DNA of 64,000 bases. Origin: Streptomyces sp. Act143 (GTDB taxonomy: Bacteria; Actinomycetota; Actinomycetes; Streptomycetales; Streptomycetaceae). The stretch spans positions 816,071-880,070 of the forward strand of contig NZ_QFRX01000001.1 of NCBI RefSeq assembly GCF_003143935.1, read 5' to 3'. Under the pieces are notes generated by a model. That model was not told the DNA's origin and searched no databases. It was given only the letters and a program-made list of their open reading frames with translations. A program made the position numbers and the translations under genes. This document shows, piece by piece, positions 39,825 through 47,563 of the stretch. How positions within the stretch are numbered: the stretch's first letter is position 1; every line of letters starts with the position of its first letter.

Positions 39825-41234
39825 ATGACCGACTCGCACTTCTCCCGCCGCGCGCTGTTGCGGTACGGCGCCTACGGCGCGGGCGCCGCCGCGCTGGCCG
39901 GTACCGCCGCGAGCTGGGACCGGCTCACCGGAGCCGACATACCCGGCAGGGACGACGGTTCCCTCGTCGTCGCCACCCTCGGCCCGGCCTACGGCCCGGA
40001 GGCGATCCGCACGCTCACCGAGGGCTTCAAGCGGGTCCACCCCGACATCAAGCTGCGGATCAACGCGGTGCAGGCCACCGACTGGTCGGACTTCTTCGCG
40101 AAGATCCTCACCCAGATCGCCGCGGGCACCGCCCCCGACCTCGTCTACGTCGCGACCGAGGGCGTCCAGTTGTTCGCCCAGCGCCTCGGCGTCGCGCTGG
40201 ACAAGTGGGTGAAGCGGGACGCGGACGAACTGCGCGAGTACTTCGCCGACGTCCACCCCTCGCTGGTCGAGTCGATGATGTACGAGGGGAGCCTCTACCA
40301 GCTCCCCGTCGAGTTCAACGCCGCCGACATCTACCTCAACAACCAGGTCCTGAAGCGGGCGGGCGCGTCCTTCCCGGCCGCCGACTGGACCCGCGACGAC
40401 TTCACCGCGCTGCTGCGGGACATGAAGAAGTCCAGCGGTTCGCAGTTCACGCCGTACTTCTGGACCAACCGCCTGTGGGGCGGGGTGGTGCCGTGGCTGT
40501 TCGCCAACGGCACCAACCTGCTGAGCGAGTCCAAGGCGCCGGGCGGCGCCTGGCTGTGGGACTCCTTCTATCCGGCCGCCGACCGGCGGGGCCGCGGCGG
40601 CGGCTACCGGTGGACGACCCCGCAGGCCACCCACGAACGCGTGGAGGAGGCGTACGACTACCTCGCCTCTCTCATCCAGGAGGACCTGTGCACCCGCCCC
40701 GAGGGCGGCAACGGCCAGAACCTCATCGGTGTGTTCTCCACCGGCCGGGTCGGCGTCACCCCGGCGGGCGGCTTCTGGGCGGGCGGTCTGAATCTGGCGG
40801 GGATGAAGCCCGGCAGCTTCGACGTGCAGTACTTCCCGCGCTGGCGCACCCAGCGCATGCAGTTCGGCGCCGCCGGCTATGCCCTGCTGCGGACCTCGAA
40901 ACGGCAGGACGAGGCATGGGAGTTCATCAAGTTCGCCGCCCGGCGGGACACCCTGATGCGGCTCTTCGAGACCAACCAGACCACCCCGGCCCGCCGTTCG
41001 ATGCTGACCGCCGACCGCTACCGGGAGATGGGCCCGAACCACTGGCAGGTCTTCTACGACACCCTCGACAAGTTCCCCGACACCGGGCCGATCCCCGCCC
41101 CGCCGCAGGTCGCCGAGGTCGAGCAGGTACTGCTCAAGCACACCGGGACCGCCCTCGCCTCGCGCCGCTCGGTGGCCCCCGCGCTGCGCCGGATGCAGTC
41201 CGACCTGGAGACGGCCATGGAGCGTGACGTATGA
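39825..41234 (+). CDS. sugar ABC transporter substrate-binding protein (Tat-type)
   Basis: A 469-residue family 1 binding protein with an N-terminal SRRALLRYGAYGAGAAALAG Tat-like signal rather than a typical lipobox. The binding-fold segments include LRINAVQATDWSDFFAKIL and YQLPVEFNAADIYLNN. It would deliver fructo-oligosaccharides to the permeases encoded next, overlapping by ATGA (41231-41234). The operon continues through two permeases and an intracellular GH32. Confidence 0.88.
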   Translation: MTDSHFSRRALLRYGAYGAGAAALAGTAASWDRLTGADIPGRDDGSLVVATLGPAYGPEAIRTLTEGFKRVHPDIKLRINAVQATDWSDFFAKILTQIAAGTAPDLVYVATEGVQLFAQRLGVALDKWVKRDADELREYFADVHPSLVESMMYEGSLYQLPVEFNAADIYLNNQVLKRAGASFPAADWTRDDFTALLRDMKKSSGSQFTPYFWTNRLWGGVVPWLFANGTNLLSESKAPGGAWLWDSFYPAADRRGRGGGYRWTTPQATHERVEEAYDYLASLIQEDLCTRPEGGNGQNLIGVFSTGRVGVTPAGGFWAGGLNLAGMKPGSFDVQYFPRWRTQRMQFGAAGYALLRTSKRQDEAWEFIKFAARRDTLMRLFETNQTTPARRSMLTADRYREMGPNHWQVFYDTLDKFPDTGPIPAPPQVAEVEQVLLKHTGTALASRRSVAPALRRMQSDLETAMERDV

Positions 41235-42184
41235 CGAACACCCAGATACCGCCCGTACGGCCGCGGCCGCCGGCCGCACCGGAGGCTCCCGCGCCCCGGG
41301 CGTCCGCCCGTGACCGCGGCACCCGGCTGCTGGCCGCGCTGTTCCTGGCGCCGACGGTCGTCGGCATCGTGATCTTCACGGTCGTCCCGATCGCCGGATC
41401 GGTCGTGCTGAGCCTCTTCCACTGGAACGTGATCGACTCGCCCACGTTCGCCGGTGCGGCCAACTACCGGGAGATGGTGAGCGACTCGACCGTTCTGGTC
41501 TCCTTCCGCAACACGCTCGTGTTCATGGTGCTCGCGGTGGCGCTCCAGTTGTCGATCGCGCTCGTCCTCGCCCTGGCCGTCAACGGACGTATGCCGGTGT
41601 GGCTGCGGTCGGTGTTCCGCTCGGCGTTCTTCTTCCCCCTCATCCTCTCCGCCGCGTCGATCTCGGTGGTGATGAAGTACTTGTTCAACCAGGACTTCGG
41701 GGTGGTGAACTGGCTGCTCGGGCTGATCGGGATCGCTCCGGTGCCCTGGCTGACCTCGGAGAACTCCGCGATGGCGGCGGTGATCCTGGTCTATGTCTGG
41801 CAGCAGTTCGGCTTCTCGTTCCTGCTGTTCGTCGGCGGTCTGAACAACATCCCCAAGGAGATCCACGAGGCCGCCTCCCTCGACGGCGCGACCGGGCTGC
41901 GCAAGCACCTCAGCGTCACGCTGCCCCTGCTGTCGCCGACCCTGCTCGTCGCGTCGGTGGTCGGCATCATCAACGCGCTCCAGGTCTTCGAGCAGCCGTA
42001 CGTCCTGACCGACGGCGGGCCCGGCGACTCCACCCGCACCGTCGTGATGGTCATCTACGAGACCGCGTTCGAGCAGCTCCGTTTCGGCGAGGCGTCCGCC
42101 GTGGGCGTGCTGCTGTTCGTGCTCGTCATGGCGGTCACCGCCCTCCAGTTCCGGCTCAGCCGGCGTTTCGTCCACTACCAGTGA
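41231..42184 (+). CDS. fructo-oligosaccharide ABC transporter permease (MalF type)
   Basis: A 317-residue permease with a Pro-rich cytoplasmic N terminus, six helices and the EAA loop IHEAASLDGATGLRKHLSVT near residues 213-232. The ATG overlaps the binding-protein stop, so translation is coupled. Sixteen bases separate it from the second permease. There is no ATPase gene in the cluster, so a shared MsiK-type ATPase is likely. Confidence 0.9.
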   Translation: MTNTQIPPVRPRPPAAPEAPAPRASARDRGTRLLAALFLAPTVVGIVIFTVVPIAGSVVLSLFHWNVIDSPTFAGAANYREMVSDSTVLVSFRNTLVFMVLAVALQLSIALVLALAVNGRMPVWLRSVFRSAFFFPLILSAASISVVMKYLFNQDFGVVNWLLGLIGIAPVPWLTSENSAMAAVILVYVWQQFGFSFLLFVGGLNNIPKEIHEAASLDGATGLRKHLSVTLPLLSPTLLVASVVGIINALQVFEQPYVLTDGGPGDSTRTVVMVIYETAFEQLRFGEASAVGVLLFVLVMAVTALQFRLSRRFVHYQ

Positions 42185-42200
42185 GCCGGGTGAACTCCCC

Positions 42201-43055
42201 ATGAGCCAAGCGACCCTGACCGCGAGCCGGGCACGGCACACCCTCGCGCCCTGGGCGCGGATCGCCGGACTGGCGATCTGCGCCCTGCTGACCCTGGGCC
42301 CGGTCATCTGGACCGTCTCGACCTCGCTGCGCACCCCCGCCGAGTCCTTCGACCTGCCCCCGAAGATCATTCCGACCAGTCCGACCGTGGAGTCGTATCG
42401 CGGGGTCTTCGACCAGATCGACGTGTGGCTGCTCGCGCTGAACTCCACCCTGGTGACCGGATTGATCGCGGTCGGCCAGATGATCACGGCCGGACTCGCG
42501 GGCTATGCCTTCGCCCGCCTGGAGTTCCGTTTCAAGAAGCCGCTGTTCGGTCTGGTCCTGGCGACCATGATGGTCCCCCTGCAGGTCACGATCGTTCCGG
42601 TGTTCCTGGTGCTCAAGTCGATGGGGCTGACCGACACGCTGCTCGGTCTGATCATTCCGGCGTTCCCGACCGCTTTCGGCACCTTCCTGATGCGGCAGTA
42701 CTTCCTCGGCATGCCGAAGGACCTGGGCGAGGCCGCGATGCTGGACGGCTGCGGGCCCTGGCGGACCTTCCGCTCGGTCTACGCGCCGCTGGCCACGCCC
42801 GGCCTGGCGATCGTCGGCGTGCTGGCCTTCAACTACCACTGGAACGAGTTCTTCCGCCCGCTGATCCTGGAGACCTCCGGCCAGAACTACACCCTGCCGC
42901 TGGGTCTGGTCTCCCTCCAGGGCAACCTCGGCACCGGCTCCATCTCGGTGGTCCTCGCCGGTGTCGTGCTCTCCATGATCCCCGCCGTCGCCGTGTTCGT
43001 CGTCGGCCAGCGCCCTCTGCGTGAGGGCATCACGTCCGCAGGAGTCAACCGTTGA
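42201..43055 (+). CDS. fructo-oligosaccharide ABC transporter permease (MalG type)
   Basis: A 284-residue permease with six helices and the EAA loop LGEAAMLDGCGPWRTFRSVY (about 175-194). It pairs with the preceding subunit. Its stop overlaps the TTG start of the GH32 gene (TTGA, 43052-43055), so the hydrolase is translated as part of the same operon. Confidence 0.9.
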   Translation: MSQATLTASRARHTLAPWARIAGLAICALLTLGPVIWTVSTSLRTPAESFDLPPKIIPTSPTVESYRGVFDQIDVWLLALNSTLVTGLIAVGQMITAGLAGYAFARLEFRFKKPLFGLVLATMMVPLQVTIVPVFLVLKSMGLTDTLLGLIIPAFPTAFGTFLMRQYFLGMPKDLGEAAMLDGCGPWRTFRSVYAPLATPGLAIVGVLAFNYHWNEFFRPLILETSGQNYTLPLGLVSLQGNLGTGSISVVLAGVVLSMIPAVAVFVVGQRPLREGITSAGVNR

Positions 43056-44431
43056 ACGTCGACCCCGACGCCCCGCGTTTCCGGGTCCGCCCGCCCGCCC
43101 ACTGGATCAACGACCCGAACGGGCCGTTCCGTTGGCGGGACCGCTACCACCTCTTCTACCAGCACAACCCGGACGCCCCAGTGCACGCGAACGTCCACTG
43201 GGGCCATGTCTCCAGCCCCGACCTCGCCCACTGGGAGCACCATCCGATCGCGCTCACACCGACCCCCGGCGGCCCCGACGAGGCGGGCTGCTGGTCGGGC
43301 TGCGTGGTCGACGACGACGGCGTGCCGACCGCCGTCTACACCGGCATCGACCGCCGGCACACCGGCCTCGGCGCCATCTGCCTGGCCCGGGCGGTGGTCC
43401 CGGACGACGAGACCCTCACCGACTGGAAGCCGCTGCCCGCACCCGTCGTGAGCGGACCGCCGGACGGCCTGGACGTGGTGATGTTCCGCGACCCGTTCGT
43501 CTTCCGCCGGGGCGGGCGACGCTGGGCCCTGGTCGGCGCGGGCCATGCCGACGGCACGCCTTCGGTCCTGCTCTACGACTGCGACGACCTGGCCGACTGG
43601 CGGTTCGCGGGCGTGCTGCTGGACGGCAACGACCCTGTCGCGACGCAGGTGTTCGGCGACAAGGCCGTCGGTTGGGAGTGCCCGCAGCTGTATGCGACGG
43701 CGGGCGGGGAGTGGGTGCTGGTGGTGTCGCTGTGGGACGGCGACCCGATGACCACCGGCTGTCTGACGGGCCGTCTGGAGGCCGACGGCGAGGCCGGATT
43801 GCGGTTCGTGGCGCGCGGCGGCGGCCAACTCGACCACGGGCGTGACTTCTACGCCCCCGCCGTGCTCCAGGAGTCGGACCGGGCCCTGCTGTGGGGCTGG
43901 TCCTGGGAGGCCCGCGAACAGGGGGAGGTCGACCGCGCGGGCTGGGCCGGCACCCTCACCGCGCCCAGGGTCGTCGGCGTCCATGCCGACGGGGCCCCGA
44001 GCGTCGTACCGGCGCCGGAACTCGAACTGCTGCGCGCGCCCGAGCCGTTCGTGACCGCGCCGCGGGAGCGCACCCCGCTGCCGCGGTCGTACGACCTGAC
44101 GGTCACCGCGCGCACCCGGACGACCGTCGCTCTGCTGCGGTCGGCCGGGGGCGCGGAGCTGACCGTCCGGCTCGATCCGGACGAGGGCACCGTGACGGTG
44201 GACCGCGGCGGGTGGCCGCGTCCGGGGAGTGCGGCGCCGATCGTGGTGCGGGTGCCCGCCCGGCGGGTGCGCATCCTTGTCGACGGCTCCCTGCTGGAGG
44301 TGTTCGCCGACGACCGGGCGACGGTCACCGAACGGGTCTACCGGCGCGGCGACGACGTACCGGAGCTCACCGTGACGGGGTCCGGGGCGACCGTCATCGG
44401 ATGGGAGCAGGTCCCACCGACGAGCGGGTGA
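43052..44431 (+). CDS. intracellular GH32 beta-fructosidase
   Basis: A 459-residue enzyme without a signal peptide. The nucleophile Asp21 sits in the canonical HWINDPNGPF, the stabilising Asp in MFRDPFVF, and the acid/base Glu209 in VGWECPQLY; a C-terminal beta sandwich follows (about 330-459). It would hydrolyse imported fructo-oligosaccharides or sucrose to fructose. The start is a rare TTG at 43052 with GGAG upstream, overlapping the permease stop. The 3' end overlaps the convergent lacI gene by 38 bases. Confidence 0.9.
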   Translation: MNVDPDAPRFRVRPPAHWINDPNGPFRWRDRYHLFYQHNPDAPVHANVHWGHVSSPDLAHWEHHPIALTPTPGGPDEAGCWSGCVVDDDGVPTAVYTGIDRRHTGLGAICLARAVVPDDETLTDWKPLPAPVVSGPPDGLDVVMFRDPFVFRRGGRRWALVGAGHADGTPSVLLYDCDDLADWRFAGVLLDGNDPVATQVFGDKAVGWECPQLYATAGGEWVLVVSLWDGDPMTTGCLTGRLEADGEAGLRFVARGGGQLDHGRDFYAPAVLQESDRALLWGWSWEAREQGEVDRAGWAGTLTAPRVVGVHADGAPSVVPAPELELLRAPEPFVTAPRERTPLPRSYDLTVTARTRTTVALLRSAGGAELTVRLDPDEGTVTVDRGGWPRPGSAAPIVVRVPARRVRILVDGSLLEVFADDRATVTERVYRRGDDVPELTVTGSGATVIGWEQVPPTSG

Positions 44432-45458
44432 TCACCGGACAGGCGAGACGCCGTACCGTCGCGGGCGGCGTCCGGCCCGTCTCGATCGCGTCCAGGAGCA
44501 GCCGCGTCGCCGCCTCGCCCATCGCCCGGTGCGGCAGCGCGACCGTGGTCAGCGGCGGCGAGAGGTGGGCGGCCATGTGCTCCTGGTCGTCGTAGCCGAC
44601 CACGGACAGGTCCTCGGGGACGCTGATCCCGAGCCGGGTCGCGGCGTGCAGGACGCCTGCCGCGACCCGGTCGTTGTAGCAGAAGATGCCGGTGGGGCGG
44701 CGGTCGGCGGGCACCCCGTCGAGCAGCCGGAGCGCGCCCTCGTGGCCGCCGGAGATCTCGCCGCCCGTCCGCACCACCCACTCCTTCGGCACCGTGATGC
44801 CCTCGGCGCGCAGGGCGTCGCGGAAGCCGCGCAGCCGTTCCACGGAGGCGATGTCGTCGAGGCCGCCGACATGGGCGATCCTGCGGTGGCCCGCGTCGAG
44901 GAGCAGACGGGCCGCCGTGCGGCCGCCGGCACGCTCGGCGGGGATGACGGCGGGCAGCGAGTCGTCCTCGGGGATGCAGTTGGCGAGGACGGAATGGGTG
45001 CGGTGCAGTCCCTCGGGGACCCGGACCCGGCGCAGCGAGAACGCCGCGTAGATGATGCCGTCCACGCGCCGGTCGAGGAGTTCGGCGACCGCCGCGTCCT
45101 CCTTGGCCGGGTCGCCGCCGGAGTCGACGGTCAGGACGAGGTGCTCGCTGTCCCAGGCGGTCTCCATGGCGCCGCGCAGCAGCCGGCCCGCGAAGGGCGA
45201 GGAGGCGATCTCGTCGGTGACCAGGCCGATCACGGCCGTACGGCGGCGGCGCAGGCCGCGGGCGACGGGGTCGGGGCGGTAGCCGAGCTGGGCGGCGGCC
45301 CGGCGGATGCGTTCCTGGGTGGCGGGCGAGAGGTTGCCCTCGGCGCGGCCGTTGAAGACGAAGGAGACCGCGGTGTGCGAGACCCCGGCGAGCCGCGCCA
45401 CATCCCGTGACGTGGGGCGTCCGGTGCCCGTCGGCTGCCGCTCCTCGGTGCTGCCCAT
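44394..45458 (-). CDS. LacI-family regulator of the fructan regulon
   Basis: A 354-residue repressor with an N-terminal helix-turn-helix (about 16-62, TSRDVARLAGVSHTAVSFVF), hinge helix YRPDPVARGLR and a sugar-binding-like domain. ATG 45458 is chosen; an in-frame ATG at 45476 would add six residues. Location next to the fructan genes and the shared operators at 39697-39815 make it the probable repressor, with fructose, sucrose or a fructoside as inducer. No operator is seen at its own promoter. Confidence 0.88.
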   Translation of the reverse strand: MGSTEERQPTGTGRPTSRDVARLAGVSHTAVSFVFNGRAEGNLSPATQERIRRAAAQLGYRPDPVARGLRRRRTAVIGLVTDEIASSPFAGRLLRGAMETAWDSEHLVLTVDSGGDPAKEDAAVAELLDRRVDGIIYAAFSLRRVRVPEGLHRTHSVLANCIPEDDSLPAVIPAERAGGRTAARLLLDAGHRRIAHVGGLDDIASVERLRGFRDALRAEGITVPKEWVVRTGGEISGGHEGALRLLDGVPADRRPTGIFCYNDRVAAGVLHAATRLGISVPEDLSVVGYDDQEHMAAHLSPPLTTVALPHRAMGEAATRLLLDAIETGRTPPATVRRLACPVITRSSVGPAPIR

Positions 45459-45564
45459 GCCGTCCGCTGTCCTCATTTCGCGCGTTGTCCCGCCGTCCAC
45501 TTGATCACCGCTCACCCTATCCGTGAGGCTGGAAGGAGGACATGGTCGAGGGAAAGGTCCTGCA

Positions 45565-46395
45565 GTGATCAGCATCCCGGCACACACGCTCAACGACGGC
45601 ACGCGGTTCCCGGCCATCGGCCTGGGCACCTGGCCCCTGGACGACGCGGAGGCGGAAGGGGCGGTGGCCGGGGCGCTGGGCATGGGCTACCGCCTGGTCG
45701 ACACGGCGACGAACTACCGCAACGAGGCCGGTGTCGGGCTCGGCATCGCCCGCAGCGGTGTCCCGCGCGAGGAGGTCGTGGTGACCACCAAGGTCCCGGG
45801 CCGCCACCACGGCTACGAGGAGACCCTGGCGTCCTTCGAGGAGTCCCGCCGCCGCCTGGGGCTCGACTACGTCGACCTCTACCTCATCCACTGGCCGCTC
45901 CCCCGCGTCGACAAGTACGTGGACTCCTGGCGGGCCATGATCAAGCTGCGCGAGGACGGCCTCGTGCGGTCGATCGGGGTCTCCAACTTCACTCCGGAGC
46001 ACATCGAGCGGCTGGAGAAGGAGACCGGCGTACTGCCGTCCGTCAACCAGATCGAGCTGCACCCGCTCTTCCCGCAGGAGGAGCTGCGGGCCTTCCACGC
46101 CGCGAAGGGCATCGTCACCGAGAGCTGGAGCCCGCTGGGCCACGGCTCCGACCTGCTGGACGACCCCGTCGTGTCCGGTGTCGCCGAGGCCCACGGGGTG
46201 ACGCCCGGGCAGGTGGTGCTGCGCTGGCACACCCAGCTCGGCGCGGTCCCGATCCCGAAGTCGTCCGATCCTGAGCGGCAGCGCGCGAACCTCGACGTCT
46301 TCGGCTTCGAACTCGACCCCGCCCAGCTCACGGCGCTCGCCGACCGCAGCCACCGGCGCATCGGCGGCGACCCGGAGACGCACGAGGAGTTCTGA
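45565..46395 (+). CDS. aldo/keto reductase
   Basis: A 276-residue NADPH-dependent reductase of the 2,5-diketo-gluconate-reductase-like group. The full catalytic tetrad is visible: Asp46 (RLVDTATNYRNE), Tyr51, Lys76 (VVTTKVPG) and His109 (YLIHWPLP). The coenzyme loop IPKSSDPERQRANL is present near the C terminus. GTG 45565 follows GGAAAGG. It reduces an aldehyde or ketone; the gene is divergent from the fructan repressor, with no evidence that it belongs to that regulon. Confidence 0.88.
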   Translation: MISIPAHTLNDGTRFPAIGLGTWPLDDAEAEGAVAGALGMGYRLVDTATNYRNEAGVGLGIARSGVPREEVVVTTKVPGRHHGYEETLASFEESRRRLGLDYVDLYLIHWPLPRVDKYVDSWRAMIKLREDGLVRSIGVSNFTPEHIERLEKETGVLPSVNQIELHPLFPQEELRAFHAAKGIVTESWSPLGHGSDLLDDPVVSGVAEAHGVTPGQVVLRWHTQLGAVPIPKSSDPERQRANLDVFGFELDPAQLTALADRSHRRIGGDPETHEEF

Positions 46396-46436
46396 GCCCG
46401 CGGGGTACTCGGTGCGGCCCGGCGAAGGAGGCACGG

Positions 46437-47030
46437 ATGGCTGAGCGGGAGCGGCTGCGGGACTACCACGGCAAGCGGGACTTCGGCCGGACCGGAGAAC
46501 CGCGGGGGCGGCGGGCGCCGGCGGGCGCCGGGCCCCGGTTCGTCGTGCAGATCCATGACGCGAGCACCCTGCACTTCGACTTCCGCTTGCAGGTGGGCGA
46601 CGTTCTGAAGTCCTGGTCGGTACCCAAGGGGCCGTCGGGCGATCCCCGCGACAGGCGACTGGCCGTGCCGACCGAGGACCATCCGCTGGAGTACGAGGAG
46701 TACGAAGGGGTGATCCCGTCGGGCGAGTACGGCGGCGGGACCGTGATCGTGTGGGACCGCGGGACGTTCGAGCCGCTCAGCCACGACCGGAAGGGGCGGC
46801 CCGTCGGCTTCGAGGAGTCGCTGGACCGCGGGCACGCCACCTTCCGGCTGCACGGGGAGAAGCTGCGCGGCGAGTACGCCCTCACCCGGTTCCGCACCGG
46901 GAAGGACGAGTCCTGGCTGCTGGTGAAGGGCTCCGCGGACCGCGCGCGGCGGCAGGGGACGCCCGATCCGCGCCGGGCCCGCTCGGTCCGTTCCGGCCGC
47001 ACCCTCGCCCAGGTCGCCGGGGACGGCTGA
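46437..47030 (+). CDS. LigD-type 3'-phosphoesterase domain protein
   Basis: A 197-residue stand-alone DNA polymerase LigD phosphoesterase (PE) domain. The diagnostic RFVVQIHDASTLHFDFRLQV (about 34-53) carries the metal-binding His and Asp residues, and YEGVIPSGEYGGGTVIVWD (about 90-108) follows. In full-length LigD this domain trims 3' ends for non-homologous end joining. Here it is separate, with an ATP-dependent ligase gene 9.3 kb away. ATG 46437 follows GAAGGAGG. Confidence 0.88.
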   Translation: MAERERLRDYHGKRDFGRTGEPRGRRAPAGAGPRFVVQIHDASTLHFDFRLQVGDVLKSWSVPKGPSGDPRDRRLAVPTEDHPLEYEEYEGVIPSGEYGGGTVIVWDRGTFEPLSHDRKGRPVGFEESLDRGHATFRLHGEKLRGEYALTRFRTGKDESWLLVKGSADRARRQGTPDPRRARSVRSGRTLAQVAGDG

Positions 47031-47128
47031 TGACAGTCTGCTGAACCTGCCCCCAACTGCCCCGCCCTGCCTCTATGTTCGCAGCGGTACGTCGTCGATC
47101 GACCGCTCGAACCCCTGGAGGCCCTCGT

Positions 47129-47563
47129 ATGCGCACGTCGCTCCGCGTCGGTACGGCCGCGGCGGTGGCCGTGGCCGCCGTCCTCACCGGTGGCACCGCT
47201 GGTGCCACGCCGCCGGGTCCCGGCGTCACCGCGAAGCTGATCAGCCAGAAGACCGTGGGCGACACGGACTACGTCGTCCGGGAGATCACGGTTCCGCCCG
47301 GTCAGGCCACCGGCTGGCACTACCACGACGGCCCGCTCTACGCGTTCGTGCGGCAGGGCACGCTGAGCCACTTCGACTCCACCTGTGCCTCCGACGGGGT
47401 GTACGACCAGGGCGACTTCGTCCAGGAGCCGGCCGGTCCGGGCCATGTGCACATCGGGCGCAACCTCGGCGACACCCCGCTCGTTTTGGACGTGCTGTAC
47501 GTGCTGCCGCACGGCTCGCCGTTCTCCGAGGACGCGCCCAACCCGGGCTGCGCGTTCGAGTGA
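47129..47563 (+). CDS. exported cupin-domain protein
   Basis: A 144-residue protein with a signal peptide (about 1-26, ending AGA) and one cupin barrel. Metal ligands are suggested by GWHYHDGPLYAFVRQG (about 62-77) and GPGHVHIGRN (about 110-119). One Cys pair may form a disulfide. The family binds a metal and a small molecule; role unknown. Its stop abuts the convergent phosphatase gene with no gap. Confidence 0.8.
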   Translation: MRTSLRVGTAAAVAVAAVLTGGTAGATPPGPGVTAKLISQKTVGDTDYVVREITVPPGQATGWHYHDGPLYAFVRQGTLSHFDSTCASDGVYDQGDFVQEPAGPGHVHIGRNLGDTPLVLDVLYVLPHGSPFSEDAPNPGCAFE

